From assembly GCF_001507645.1 (NCBI RefSeq), contig NZ_CP013909.1, positions 4,774,001-4,838,000 of the forward strand: 64,000 nucleotides of DNA, read 5' to 3'. Under the pieces are notes generated by a model. That model made no database searches and was not told where the DNA came from. It worked only from the letters and a program-made list of their open reading frames with translations. Source of the stretch: Hymenobacter sedentarius (lineage in GTDB: Bacteria; Bacteroidota; Bacteroidia; Cytophagales; Hymenobacteraceae). Below, in pieces: positions 23,414-32,503 of the stretch. A program made the translations under genes and the position numbers. Each line of letters opens with the position of its first letter. Position 1 is the first letter of the stretch.

Positions 23414-25609
23414 ATGCGTCCATTCTTTATGCTGCTTGCGCTGCTGACGGCCTCCTCGGCCCAGGCACAGAAATTCAGTTCGCAGGAACTTGCGCGCTGG
23501 AAGCAACGAGCCCAGCAGGTTTCGATTACCCGCGATACGTATGGCGTGCCGCACATTTATGGCAAAACCGACGCCGACGCGGTGTTTGGCCTGCTCTATA
23601 CCCAGTGCGAGGACGACTTCGACCGCGTCGAGATGAACTACCTCGATGCCATTGGCCGCCTGGCCGAAGTAGAAGGCGAGGCGTCGTTGTACCACGACTT
23701 GCGCGCCCGCCTGTTCATGGACAGCACCCAGGCCATCGGCATCTACAAAAAGGCTCCGGCCGACATGAAGAAGCTGCTTGACGCCTTCGCCGACGGCACC
23801 AACTTCTACCTGGCCACCCACCCCACTGTGCAGCCCAAGCTGCTGCACCGTTTCCAGCCCTGGATGCCGCTCATGTTCAGCGAGGGCAGCATTGGCGGAA
23901 ATATCAGTGTGGTGTCTATTGAGCGGCTCAAGGCTTTTTACAGCCAGAAGAAGTCCAGTTCCTGGCTCAACATTGACGCCGGGCAGAAAGACCGGGACGA
24001 AATTGGCTCGAATGGCTTTGCCATTGCCCCGGCCAAGAGCGCCAGTGGCCACGCCCTACTGCTCATCAACCCGCACACGTCCTTTTACTTTCGCTCGGAA
24101 GTGCAGATGGTGAGCCAACAGGGCCTGAACGCCTACGGAGCTGTGACCTGGGGCCAGTTTTTCGTGTATCAGGGCTTCAACCAGAACTGCGGCTGGATGC
24201 ACACCTCCAGCAGCGCCGACTCCATGGACGAGTACCTCGAAACCATTGAGAAAAAGAACGGCGCGTTTTACTACAAATACGCCGGCAAACTGCGGCCTGT
24301 GCAAGTGCAGAAAGTGTCGTTGCCGTACCGCGACGGCACCAAAATCCTGCGCAAGGAATACACCATTTACTGCACCCACCACGGCCCCATCGTGGGCCAA
24401 AAATCCGACAACCAGTGGGTGGCCGTGCGCATGATGAACGAGCCGCTGGCCGCCCTGCAACAGTCGTACCTCCGCACCAAAGCCACCGGCTACACCAGCT
24501 TCCAGGAAGTGATGAAGCTGAATGGTAACGCCACCAACAACACTGTGTTTGCCGACAGCAAGGGCAGCATTGCCTATTGGCACGGCAACTTTATGCCCAA
24601 GCGTGACCCCAAATTCGACTGGAGCCAGCCCGTGGATGGCAGCACTCCCGCCACCGAATGGAAGGGCTTCCACGGGGTGAATGAGCTGGTGCAAGTACAC
24701 AACCCCGCCAGTGGCTTCATTCAGAATTGCAACTCCACGCCCTACACTGTATCCGGCCCCAGCAGCCCAACCCCGGTCAAGTTCCCCAAATACATGGCCC
24801 CCGACGCCGAGAATTACCGCGGCATTAATGCCGTGCGTGTGCTAAGCCGCAAGGGCGTATTCACCCTCGACACCCTGATTGCGGCCGCCAACGACCCGCA
24901 CCTCACGGCCTTCGACGACATGCTGCCTTCCCTGCTCACGGCCTACCAGCCTACGTCGGTAGAGAAAGCCGCTACGCCCGACATGACCGAGGCAATTGAG
25001 CTGCTCCGCACCTGGAACCATAACTACAGTGCAACTTCGGTGGCCCAGACCGTGGCCATTTATTGGGCCGAGCGGCTGCTGGCCAATGCCCGCGCCCGCG
25101 TTCCCTCGGCCCAGCCGCAACTGGACTACATCAGCTTCACCAAGTTCGCCATCGCTAACACCAGCCCCCAGGAAAAAACCGCAGCCCTAAAGGAGGCACT
25201 GGAGGACCTAACCCGCGCCTTTGGCACCTGGAAAATGCCCTGGGGCGACGTGAACCGCTTCCAGCGCCTCACCGGTCGCATTGAGGAAACGTACGACGAC
25301 CAGAAGCCCAGCCTGCCGGTGGCGTTTACGTCGTCGGCCTGGGGCTCTTTGGCTTCCTTCAAAGCGCAGGCTTACCCCGGCACCAAGAAGCGGTACGGCA
25401 CCGTGGGCAACAGCTTCGTGGCCGTGGTGGAGTTTGGGCCGCGCATTACGGCGCGCTCCGTGGTAACGGGTGGCCAGAGCAGCCGCCCCGGTACCGCTCA
25501 CTTCACCGACCAAGCCGAGCTTTACACCACCGGCCGTTTCAAAGAGGTCCGTTTTTATCCGGAGGATGTAAAGGCACACGCCGAAAAGACCTACCATCCC
25601 GGCGAGTAA
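23414..25609 (+). CDS. Penicillin acylase-family N-terminal nucleophile hydrolase
   Basis: A 731-residue exported Ntn-hydrolase. It has a signal peptide (MLLALLTASSAQAQ), an alpha-subunit segment (GVPHIYGKTDADAVFGLLYT) and the self-processing site at Gly198-Ser199-Asn200 (GSNGFAIAP). Ser199 would become the N-terminal nucleophile of the beta subunit after autocleavage. Asn-containing segments typical of the beta chain follow (NATNNTVFADSKG). Family members cleave amide bonds in penicillins, aculeacin or acyl-homoserine lactones. The physiological substrate here is unknown. It stands alone between a terminator and the small antitoxin-like gene. Confidence 0.85.
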   Translation: MRPFFMLLALLTASSAQAQKFSSQELARWKQRAQQVSITRDTYGVPHIYGKTDADAVFGLLYTQCEDDFDRVEMNYLDAIGRLAEVEGEASLYHDLRARLFMDSTQAIGIYKKAPADMKKLLDAFADGTNFYLATHPTVQPKLLHRFQPWMPLMFSEGSIGGNISVVSIERLKAFYSQKKSSSWLNIDAGQKDRDEIGSNGFAIAPAKSASGHALLLINPHTSFYFRSEVQMVSQQGLNAYGAVTWGQFFVYQGFNQNCGWMHTSSSADSMDEYLETIEKKNGAFYYKYAGKLRPVQVQKVSLPYRDGTKILRKEYTIYCTHHGPIVGQKSDNQWVAVRMMNEPLAALQQSYLRTKATGYTSFQEVMKLNGNATNNTVFADSKGSIAYWHGNFMPKRDPKFDWSQPVDGSTPATEWKGFHGVNELVQVHNPASGFIQNCNSTPYTVSGPSSPTPVKFPKYMAPDAENYRGINAVRVLSRKGVFTLDTLIAAANDPHLTAFDDMLPSLLTAYQPTSVEKAATPDMTEAIELLRTWNHNYSATSVAQTVAIYWAERLLANARARVPSAQPQLDYISFTKFAIANTSPQEKTAALKEALEDLTRAFGTWKMPWGDVNRFQRLTGRIEETYDDQKPSLPVAFTSSAWGSLASFKAQAYPGTKKRYGTVGNSFVAVVEFGPRITARSVVTGGQSSRPGTAHFTDQAELYTTGRFKEVRFYPEDVKAHAEKTYHPGE

Positions 25610-25657
25610 TTAGCCGCCAAGCGTCAGGTTGATTTTTCCCATAATCCCAAAGCAGCC

Positions 25658-25837
25658 ATGGACATCAAATATCTCTCCGACGACAAAGGCAAAATAACCG
25701 GCGTTTTCATCCCGATTGAAGAATGGGAGCGCCTTCAAAAAGCATACAAAATCACCGAGGAAACCCCTGCTGATTCCAACGCCAAGCTTCAGCAGTCGCT
25801 TTCCGAAGCCATGAAAAAGGCGAAGCCCAGCGAATAG
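25658..25837 (+). CDS. Orphan antitoxin-like small protein
   Basis: A 59-residue protein beginning MDIKYLSDDKGKITGVFIPI and continuing EEWERLQKAY, with a Lys/Ser-rich helical tail. The short beta strands followed by EEW..L resemble small Bacteroidota antitoxins that normally pair with a RelE/ParE-type toxin immediately downstream. Here no toxin follows: the next element is a terminator 43 bases on, and the following gene is on the other strand. It starts 48 bases after the acylase stop. Function as an antitoxin is inferred from sequence style only. Confidence 0.6.
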   Translation: MDIKYLSDDKGKITGVFIPIEEWERLQKAYKITEETPADSNAKLQQSLSEAMKKAKPSE

Positions 25838-25879
25838 AAATGATGGGGTTGCCAATTGCCGCCACTTTTATGAGCGCAC

Positions 25880-25909
25880 AAAAAAGCCCGGCAGGACCGG
25901 GCTTTTTTT
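25880..25909 (+). terminator. Terminator after the antitoxin-like gene
   Basis: AAAAAAGCCCGG and CCGGGCTTTTTTT form a strong stem with a 5-base loop. It is symmetric, so it can also serve the convergent cupin gene. Confidence 0.85.
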
Positions 25910-25946
25910 ATCAACAGTGGTTTACATTACAATAGAATCCTTGAGC

Positions 25947-26453
25947 TTAGCGCCCAAAATCGTCCTGGACGCGCACGATATCGTCTTCGTCCGATGGGTT
26001 ATTGGCATCGGTGTGCTGCCAGATTTCGGCGAGAATGCCCCACTCCTTCAGCCCCACCAGCCGGTGCCGCTCACCCTGCTGCAAAATGATGCGCTCGCCT
26101 ACCTGGTAGCTTTTCACTTCCCCTTGTTCGTCGGTGAGGCTGGTGGCTACGCCGACTGGCCCCTGTACCACTTGCCAGATTTCGGCGCGACGGTGGTGGT
26201 ACTGCCAGGAAAGCCGCTGGAGAGGTGCCACGAGCAACACCTTGGGGCTAAGCTTGCCCGATATGCGCAGTTGGTCTATGAGCAAGCCGTTGAAGTACAT
26301 ATCAGCGAACAGCTGAGCCTGTTCTTCGTCAATGACAAAAAAGCCACCCCACGGCCGAGTTGGATCTTCCTTGGCGATTATAAATCCTTGTTGATGAAGC
26401 TGGTCGCCTACTTGCAGAAATAGAGCAGTTTTTTCTGTGTCGCTATTAGACAT
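25947..26453 (-). CDS. Cupin-domain protein related to mannose-6-phosphate isomerase type II
   Basis: A 168-residue protein with a single cupin barrel. Metal-site segments are SWQYHHRRAEIWQVVQGPVGV (about residues 80-100) and GERIILQQGERHRL. The C-terminal SDEDDIVRVQDDFGR strongly resembles the end of the isomerase domain of ManC-type proteins. The nucleotidyltransferase half is absent, so it may be a stand-alone sugar-phosphate isomerase or a binding cupin. It is flanked by a terminator on one side and an AT-rich spacer plus IS on the other. Confidence 0.7.
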   Translation of the reverse strand: MSNSDTEKTALFLQVGDQLHQQGFIIAKEDPTRPWGGFFVIDEEQAQLFADMYFNGLLIDQLRISGKLSPKVLLVAPLQRLSWQYHHRRAEIWQVVQGPVGVATSLTDEQGEVKSYQVGERIILQQGERHRLVGLKEWGILAEIWQHTDANNPSDEDDIVRVQDDFGR

Positions 26454-26702
26454 ATGGTAATGAGTGGCAGTCGTAGCTGGAATTATATAAAATATGTGAG
26501 TTGAAGGCGCAAATTACAAATTGAATTAGCGAATCTTCTTTTTGCTCTTGCCAATTAGAGTCATGGTATATTTATCTCCATTCCTATTATGCTGCCCCAC
26601 CATTAGTGAAGTAGTCTAGTTATATCGGCTTGTCTGGAGCAGGCGGCACTAATAAAAAAGCAAGAAGGCCGTAACATACGCGGCTCTCTCATTTCACGCT
26701 AA
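26454..26702. other. AT-rich spacer before the IS5-family element
   Basis: About 250 bases clearly poorer in GC than the neighbouring genes. I see no ORF, hairpin or promoter box that I can defend. Confidence 0.5.
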
Positions 26703-27567
26703 GAGGGTGTTTGGGATTATAAAGCAGGCTAAATAAAAAAAAGTCAGTAAGCTGCAGCAGGAGTTCCAAGGCTCCGGCTACAAAATGGTTGACGGCTATC
26801 AACCCCTTACTGACTCGCAGTGGCAAGTTATGCAGCCGCTGCTGCCCGTGCACGGCAACCGGCGCCTGTGCTTGCGACAGGTGCTCGACGCCGTGCGCTA
26901 CGTCTGCCGCACGGACTGCCAGTGGCGCGCCCTGCCGGCCGGTTTCCCGGCGTGGACGGCCGTGTACTACTATTTCCGGCGCTGGCATCCCGTCGTGTGG
27001 GCCCGCCTCAATGAAGCGCTGAACCGGGCCGACCGCTTGGCGGCCGACCGGGCCGCAACGCCTTCACTCGTGTGCGTGGACAGCCAAAGCGTCCAGTTGG
27101 CGCTCCGCATTTTTGAGCATCGGGGCACCGACGGGGGCAAGCACGTCAACGGCCGCAAACGGCAGATAATCACCGACGTGGAGGGCCGCATTTTCGCCTG
27201 TTACGTGCACGCGGCCAACGGCCACGACGGCACGGCCGCCGCGCTGGGCCTGCTGCCCAAGCGCCCCGTCTGGGGCCAGCGCCTGGTCACCGTGCTCACC
27301 GACAACGGCTACCGCGGCGGCTTTGCCGCTCACCTGCAGGCGCTGGGCCTGCGCCACGAACTGGCCAGCCGGCCGCCGAGTGTGCGCGGCTTTGTGCCCG
27401 TGGCCAAGCGGTGGGTCGTCGAACACACCTTCGCCTGGCTCGCCTGTTTTCGGCGCTTGGCGGTCGATTACGAATTCACTCCCGCCAGCCATCAAGCGTG
27501 GCTGCTCATTGCGAATTCAACCAGGTGCCTCAATCGGATATGCCCCAACTAAATCCCAAACACGCTC
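26703..27567 (+). mobile_element. IS5-family insertion sequence (IS-a, intact)
   Basis: An 865-base element. Terminal inverted repeats are GAGGGTGTTTGGGATT (26703-26718) and the reverse complement of GAGCGTGTTTGGGATT (27552-27567), matching at 15 of 16. It is flanked by the direct repeat TAA (26700-26702 and 27568-27570; CTAA also fits), consistent with TNA targets of the IS5 family. One transposase gene fills it. Confidence 0.88.
26785..27552 (+). CDS. IS5-family transposase (IS-a)
   Basis: A 255-residue DDE transposase of the IS5 family (IS427-like). The N-terminal DUF4096-like region is LTDSQWQVMQPLLPV ... CQWRALPAGFPAWTAVYYYF. DDE residues are visible as Asp in VCVDSQSV, Asp in VLTDNGYRG and Glu in WVVEHTFAWLACFRRL. 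The frame is intact from ATG to stop, so the element may be active. It is clearly related to, but distinct from, the transposase at 44883-45650. Confidence 0.92.
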   Translation: MVDGYQPLTDSQWQVMQPLLPVHGNRRLCLRQVLDAVRYVCRTDCQWRALPAGFPAWTAVYYYFRRWHPVVWARLNEALNRADRLAADRAATPSLVCVDSQSVQLALRIFEHRGTDGGKHVNGRKRQIITDVEGRIFACYVHAANGHDGTAAALGLLPKRPVWGQRLVTVLTDNGYRGGFAAHLQALGLRHELASRPPSVRGFVPVAKRWVVEHTFAWLACFRRLAVDYEFTPASHQAWLLIANSTRCLNRICPN

Positions 27568-27593
27568 TAAGAGCGAAATAGCCTACCAAGAAG

Positions 27594-28250
27594 CTAAACT
27601 CTTGCTCCGTTAACTGAACTGAAATTATAGGGGTAGCCAATAGCCTGCAAATCTGCTTCCAGCAGCGACCAGTCTTCCTGCTCGTCATTGAGGGCCGACA
27701 CTATCGATTTGGTAAGCGCTTCACCTCGATAGATTTTGGCTACGGCATCGGCAGCGTTGGGCTTTCGGCCGGTATCTTCAATGAAGTACTCATTAGCCCA
27801 CTCCGCATAGGTTTCGGGCTGGCTATCCAATATAAAAAGCAACTCCTCCGAGCCATCTTCTTCGGTTTCCACTACGCCGGTTTGCCACCCGTGCTCCGGG
27901 GTATACCAGAGGCAGAAGGTGGTTCCGATGGAATTGACGGGCTCACCAAAGATGAACTCCTCAAAATAATCGGGTAAGCCACGGGTCACCTGGGCTTTGT
28001 TGGGCTGGTCGTACTCCGGTAAGTAGCCGTTGATAACGCAACCTTCCTCGCGGAATAAAATCAGCATCTGGTCGCCTTCGCCGTCGCTCATTTCCAATAC
28101 TTCCTCCCCTTCGGCCCACTCCCGGTTGTAGGTGTAGTAGCGGTACTCGAGCTCCGGGGAGTTGATGGCATCGAGCACGGCCAGCGACTTACAGAGGCGC
28201 TTTAAAGCAGCGGCGTCGGGCAAGGCGTGGTAATTTTGAGTAGAAATCAT
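27594..28250 (-). CDS. Conserved hypothetical acidic protein
   Basis: A 218-residue soluble, strongly acidic protein beginning MISTQNYHALPDAAALKRLC. Recognisable stretches are LDAINSPELEYRYYTYNREW and FCLWYTPEHGWQTGVVETEE, the pattern of a common Bacteroidota family with no assigned function that I know of. There is no signal peptide or membrane helix. I chose the ATG at 28248-28250 over a TTG three codons earlier. Its stop is 26 bases from the IS-a end, so the IS did not interrupt the frame. Confidence 0.6.
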   Translation of the reverse strand: MISTQNYHALPDAAALKRLCKSLAVLDAINSPELEYRYYTYNREWAEGEEVLEMSDGEGDQMLILFREEGCVINGYLPEYDQPNKAQVTRGLPDYFEEFIFGEPVNSIGTTFCLWYTPEHGWQTGVVETEEDGSEELLFILDSQPETYAEWANEYFIEDTGRKPNAADAVAKIYRGEALTKSIVSALNDEQEDWSLLEADLQAIGYPYNFSSVNGARV

Positions 28251-28348
28251 GCGAAGCAAAATGGATTAGAATTTAAGGACAACCGTTCGCCTTCTCATAC
28301 CAGAAAAGCAGGAGGCGGGTTGAATCATTTCGCCAAGCCTACGGCGTC

Positions 28349-29239
28349 TCAGTAAGACTTACTCATATCGGCCGGTACCACCACGACGTAATCGGCCACA
28401 TTCACCTGCTCTTTGTCCAGCTGCTGCAGTTGCTCCTGCGTCACGACGCTGAGGGTTTTGACGCGCAGTTTGGGAGCGTACTGGCTCAAGTAGGCCACAA
28501 TGCCATCGTGGTGGTCGGAGTGGTAGCTGCCGTTGAGGTGGAGCAGGGTTTGGCCTTCCTGGCGGCTGGCTTGGATAAAGTGGGCCATGGTGGCATCTTT
28601 CAGGGCCTGGGCCTGGATGATGTTTTGGGCCCCGCCCCCGTGAGTTTTGCTATCGCCGCCGAACATGGCGGCCATGTTTTTATAGCCGGGCAGGTCGTAA
28701 TTCACCTTCAGGGGCAGCGGGGCCAGTAGGGCGCGGTCCACGGCCGGCAGCTTGTCGAGGGCTTTGAGGCTGCCGCGCGCGACGGCCTGAGCAAAAGGAC
28801 GCGGCGCATTGGTGCCCACGACGGGGATTTTGTTGTCGCGAGCGAACTGCAGCAGCGGGCGATAGTCGGTGGCGTAGTTGGGCCACGGGCGGGCCTGGTG
28901 CTCAAAAGCAGTATCGGCGAGGGAGCCGGTGGCGTATCGGGCCACCAAGGGCTGCACATCGCGCTCAAACATCTCCATTCCCAGCACTACCTGGCCGGGC
29001 TTTTTCAGGCGTAGCAGGTCCTTGGCTACCTGCAGCTCCAGCCAGTGGGCAATTACATCGTTGTGTTGCTCGCCAAAAAGCACCACATCAGCCTGAGCCA
29101 GCTCACCAAGCATTTGGTCGTAGTCAGCAGCTTGGCCCGCGGCGGTGAAGAGGCGGTAGGCCGGCCGGTCGCCGGTGAAGGCGAAGCTGGTTAGGGCCAG
29201 GCAGAGAACAACGATTAGGCGGTTTGCGGGAGCTGTCAT
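28349..29239 (-). CDS. ChaN-like (DUF399) haem-binding-type protein
   Basis: A 296-residue exported protein with an N-terminal hydrophobic leader (LIVVLCLALTSFAF). The ChaN family pattern is present: QADVVLFGEQHNDVIAHWLE, GMEMFERDVQPLV, and the C-terminal HLNGSYHSDHHDGIVAYL. ChaN-family proteins bind haem as lipoproteins in iron acquisition. Here a lipobox cysteine is not evident, so the protein may be periplasmic. It lies downstream of the ABC exporter with palindrome R6 between; the functional link is unclear. Confidence 0.8.
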   Translation of the reverse strand: MTAPANRLIVVLCLALTSFAFTGDRPAYRLFTAAGQAADYDQMLGELAQADVVLFGEQHNDVIAHWLELQVAKDLLRLKKPGQVVLGMEMFERDVQPLVARYATGSLADTAFEHQARPWPNYATDYRPLLQFARDNKIPVVGTNAPRPFAQAVARGSLKALDKLPAVDRALLAPLPLKVNYDLPGYKNMAAMFGGDSKTHGGGAQNIIQAQALKDATMAHFIQASRQEGQTLLHLNGSYHSDHHDGIVAYLSQYAPKLRVKTLSVVTQEQLQQLDKEQVNVADYVVVVPADMSKSY

Positions 29240-29247
29240 TATAAAAA

Positions 29248-29341
29248 GAACGTCGTGCGGAGCTTGTGGAAGCGACTCTACCGCGCAAGTAATGAATTAC
29301 TCCCGAAGTTGAGCTGCTTCCACAAGCCCCGCACGACGTTC
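29248..29341. repeat. Palindromic intergenic repeat (copy R6)
   Basis: The arms 29248-29273 and 29316-29341 match at 25 of 26 positions as reverse complements, with GAACGTCGTGCGGAGC-type ends. It lies between the ChaN-like gene and the ABC permease gene. Confidence 0.85.
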
Positions 29342-29360
29342 AAAGTTCGAAGCGCGACGC

Positions 29361-30761
29361 TTACCCCTTATAGAACATCCATTTGCCCAGTTCGCGGTAG
29401 GTCACCTTCTTGCCGTACATGAGCACGCCCACACGGTAGATGCGCGCCGCCACCCACACCGTGCCGATGAAGCCCAGAATGAGCAGGAAGATGGACAAAG
29501 CCAGTTGCCACATCGGCACGCCAAACGGCAGGCGTATTACCATGGCGATGGGAGAGGTAAAGGGAATCATCGACATCCAGAAAGCTACCGGGCCGTCGGG
29601 GTTGCGCAAAATCACCGACAGGCCCACGATGTAGCTCAGAATGAGCGGCATGGTAATCGGAAACATGAACTGCTGGGTATCGGTCTGGTCGTCAACAGCG
29701 GCGCCCACGGCCCCGAACAGCGCCCCGTACAGCAGATAGCCGCCGAGGAAGTAGACGATGAAGCCGAAAAGGATAGTGCCGATGGGCAGATTGCCCAGCG
29801 TGCTGAAGATGTCGAAGCGCTTGCTGGGGTTCATTTGCGCGTTTTGCTGGCTCATGCCGCGGTCGAAGCGGCCGGCGGCGGTTTGGGGCTCGCCATCGGC
29901 AGAGGCCGCAGCCGCGGTGCCCGGTGCGGTGGTGGTCGTAGCGGCTACTTCCGTTTTGGGCTTGTCCTTATCGGCGCCCGTGAGCAGCGGCACAAGCACC
30001 GTGGAGGCGCCCACCGACAGCAGGCCCCACAGCAGAAACTGCGTCAGGCCAACGGCCGCAATGCCCACAATCTTGCCCATCATCAGGTCAAACGGCTTCA
30101 CCGACGACAGCATCACTTCCATAATACGGCTCGACTTTTCCTCCCCTACCCCGCGCATAATCTGCACGCCGTAGATGAAAATAAACAGGTAAATGGCCAG
30201 CGCCAGCACGTAGGCCGTGCCCGAGGTGGCCAGGGCGTTGCTGTCGGCTTCTTTGCCGGTGTCGTCGAGGCTGGTGGCTTTCAGGTTCACTTTCGAGCGC
30301 AGGCGGTCGAGCTGCTCCTGCGAGAGGCCCGACTTCTGCATTTTCAATTCCGAGAACGCCTTGTTCAGGGCGTTTTCCACGGCCAGCTGCCGCTTCAGGC
30401 TGATGTTGCCTTTGCCGAAAAACTGCACGTCGGTGGGCTTTTCCACGTCGAGGCCCGCGGGCAGGTACAGCAAGCCTTCGTGCTTGGCTTTCACGAAGCC
30501 CTTCTTGGCCTCGGCCAGCGTGCCGGTGGCGGGCACAAAGCGCAGCTGGGGGGTGCTCACAAGACGAGCGGCGAGGTTGAGGCCGCTGTCGTCGCGCACT
30601 TCCACCACGTCGGTGCTATCGTCCGACTGCGCGAGTTTGGCAATGAACACCCCGAAGCCGGCCAGCAGCAGCGGCACAGCCAGGGTGAGGATAATAAAAG
30701 CTTTTTTGCGAACGCGCGTAAGGTATTCGCGTTGGGCAACGAGTAAAAATTTGGAGGCCAT
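29361..30761 (-). CDS. ABC transporter permease (NatB-like)
   Basis: A 466-residue ABC-2-type permease. One N-terminal helix (AFIILTLAVPLLLAGFGVFI) is followed by a large extracytoplasmic domain (about 40-170). Then come five or so membrane helices with the motif GVGEEKSSRIMEVMLSSVKPFDLMMGK typical of NatB/YhaP exporters. A cytoplasmic Thr/Ala-rich loop (about 280-320) is present. I chose the ATG at 30759-30761, which gives MASKFLLVAQREYLTRV. It pairs with the ATPase encoded upstream, across palindrome R7. The exported substrate is unknown. Confidence 0.88.
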   Translation of the reverse strand: MASKFLLVAQREYLTRVRKKAFIILTLAVPLLLAGFGVFIAKLAQSDDSTDVVEVRDDSGLNLAARLVSTPQLRFVPATGTLAEAKKGFVKAKHEGLLYLPAGLDVEKPTDVQFFGKGNISLKRQLAVENALNKAFSELKMQKSGLSQEQLDRLRSKVNLKATSLDDTGKEADSNALATSGTAYVLALAIYLFIFIYGVQIMRGVGEEKSSRIMEVMLSSVKPFDLMMGKIVGIAAVGLTQFLLWGLLSVGASTVLVPLLTGADKDKPKTEVAATTTTAPGTAAAASADGEPQTAAGRFDRGMSQQNAQMNPSKRFDIFSTLGNLPIGTILFGFIVYFLGGYLLYGALFGAVGAAVDDQTDTQQFMFPITMPLILSYIVGLSVILRNPDGPVAFWMSMIPFTSPIAMVIRLPFGVPMWQLALSIFLLILGFIGTVWVAARIYRVGVLMYGKKVTYRELGKWMFYKG

Positions 30762-30773
30762 AATGAATGGTGG

Positions 30774-30881
30774 TGTCATGCTGAGCAGCGCGAATCATCT
30801 TATCACGTTCGCACCAGTCGGGTAAAGTCGGATTTCTGACGAAAGCAGCCGTGATAAGATGCCTGCTTCGTCAGCATGACA
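30774..30881. repeat. Palindromic intergenic repeat (copy R7)
   Basis: Arms 30774-30807 and 30850-30881 begin with TGTCATGCTGA on both sides and share ATCTTATCACG inside. The middle of the arms differs, so this is a decayed or recombined copy. Confidence 0.75.
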
Positions 30882-30888
30882 AGCGTTT

Positions 30889-31827
30889 TTAGGCGGGATC
30901 TTCCACCAGGGTTTCGGGCATGGTTTCGCGCACGCGCCGGATAAAAATCTCGTTGATGCTCGGGATTTTTTCCCGGAAGGCCTCTACCTCCACCGCTCCG
31001 ATGAGGTAGCGCAGTAAGTCGTTGGGGCGCACGCCAGCGTGCAGTTGCACCCGGGCGTAGAAATGCCCGTTTTTGCGCTCCTTCTGTTCTACCACCTCAA
31101 AATCGGGATGCACCACTATCAGCTTGCCCTTGCCCTCTACCTCGTAGGTATTGGTCTTGAACTGGTCGCGAATCACGCCAATGGGACCGTCCAGCACTTT
31201 ACGCGAGCGGTTAATGAGGGCGATGTTGTCGCACATTTCCTCCACCGATTCCATGCGGTGGGTCGAGAAAATGATGGTGGCGCCCTGCTTGCGCAGCTCC
31301 AGAATTTCGTCCTTAATCAGGTTGGCGTTGATAGGGTCGAAGCCGGAGAACGGCTCGTCGAGGATTATCAGGCTGGGCTGGTGCAGCACCGTAGCAATGA
31401 ACTGCACCTTCTGCTGCATGCCCTTGCTCAGGTCTTCCACGTTTTTCGAGGCCCATTCTTTTATCTCGAAGCGACTGAGCCACTGCTTGATGCGATGGGT
31501 GGCATCGGCCCGGCTCAGGCCGCGCAGCTGCGCCAAGTAGAGCAGTTGCTCTCCCACTTTCATCTTTTTATAAAGGCCGCGCTCCTCGGGCAGGTAGCCA
31601 ATCTGGGCAATGTGGCTCGGGTTGAGCCGCTCGCCCCGGAAGCGGATTTCGCCCTCGTCGGCCCCCGTAATCTGGGTGATGATGCGGATGAGCGAAGTTT
31701 TGCCGGCGCCGTTGGGCCCGAGCAGGCCGAAGATAGTGCCCTCCGGAATGGAGAGGCTCACCCCGTCGAGGGCAATGTGGTTGGCGTAAGCCTTTCGCAC
31801 GTCGATGGCTTCAAGAATAGGTTTCAC
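30889..31827 (-). CDS. ABC transporter ATP-binding protein (NatA-like)
   Basis: A 312-residue ABC ATPase that powers the neighbouring permease. Walker A is GPNGAGKTSLIRI (about 37-49), the signature is LSKGMQQKVQFI, and Walker B is LIILDEPFSGFDPINANL followed by the H-loop STHRM. A C-terminal extension of about 90 residues (DUF4162-like) is present, as in NatA. The start codon is GTG (31825-31827), giving MKPILEAIDVRKAY. It is followed by R7 and the permease. Confidence 0.92.
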   Translation of the reverse strand: MKPILEAIDVRKAYANHIALDGVSLSIPEGTIFGLLGPNGAGKTSLIRIITQITGADEGEIRFRGERLNPSHIAQIGYLPEERGLYKKMKVGEQLLYLAQLRGLSRADATHRIKQWLSRFEIKEWASKNVEDLSKGMQQKVQFIATVLHQPSLIILDEPFSGFDPINANLIKDEILELRKQGATIIFSTHRMESVEEMCDNIALINRSRKVLDGPIGVIRDQFKTNTYEVEGKGKLIVVHPDFEVVEQKERKNGHFYARVQLHAGVRPNDLLRYLIGAVEVEAFREKIPSINEIFIRRVRETMPETLVEDPA

Positions 31828-31876
31828 AGAAAAAAGAGTTAGTTAGTGGGTTAAAAGTAGGAGAATGAGCCGAATA

Positions 31877-32503
31877 TCAACCGGTGTGTTCGTCGCCCAA
31901 CTCGCGCAAGTTTGCTTCGAGATGGTCTAGATGCCGGCCATAAAGCTTTTGCAGGTACTTAGGCGTGGCCTTTGCCATCGCCCACCCCACCCCAAGGCAG
32001 TACAGAATGAAGCCCCCAATCGCCAGTATGGCCTTCATCCGAAACGGGCCGGGTCGGGCTACTTCCATGTTGATGATAATGACCAAACACAGCAGGGCCG
32101 CGACCGGGATGGTGCCCATGGTGAGGCGGTAGTAGAAGCGCAGCAAATTGCGCAAGCCCGAGCACAAGCGCTGCAAATGGCCCCGCACGTGCCCCTCCGC
32201 TCCGCCCATTGCCTTCAATATCTTCAGCTTGCGGTAAAAGTAGTAGTACAGAACGGCCAGCAACGGCCCGAACAAATAGACCTGCAAGTGCACAATGGGC
32301 TGCCGGTAGCGGTAGAACACCACGGCAGCCAGCACGGTAAAGCAGCTGGTGAAGAAAAGCTCCCGGCGGGCACTGCGCCGCATTTTTTCCACCAGGTTGT
32401 CCGATTGCTGGGCCAGCAGGCCATCCAATTGGGCTGGGCTCACGGGCGGGCTATGGGCCGGGTCGGGCTGCTGCCACTTGCGGCGGAGGTCGTCGAGTTC
32501 CAT
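31877..32503 (-). CDS. Membrane protein coupled to the ECF sigma factor (possible regulator)
   Basis: A 208-residue protein starting MELDDLRRKWQQP, with a cytoplasmic N-terminal 45 residues and about four membrane helices (around 48-64, 70-88, 125-150, 155-175). Its ATG shares a base with the sigma stop (TAATG), indicating translational coupling. The position suggests an anti-sigma-like role, but no ZAS zinc motif (HxxxCxxC) is visible. The call is therefore by context only; it could equally be a regulated membrane protein. Confidence 0.6.
   Translation of the reverse strand: MELDDLRRKWQQPDPAHSPPVSPAQLDGLLAQQSDNLVEKMRRSARRELFFTSCFTVLAAVVFYRYRQPIVHLQVYLFGPLLAVLYYYFYRKLKILKAMGGAEGHVRGHLQRLCSGLRNLLRFYYRLTMGTIPVAALLCLVIIINMEVARPGPFRMKAILAIGGFILYCLGVGWAMAKATPKYLQKLYGRHLDHLEANLRELGDEHTG

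Noticed and set aside
29505..30746. 413-residue plus-strand frame antisense to the ABC permease
   Set aside because: His/Gln/Arg-rich low-complexity antisense translation; the sense frame is a clear NatB-like permease.
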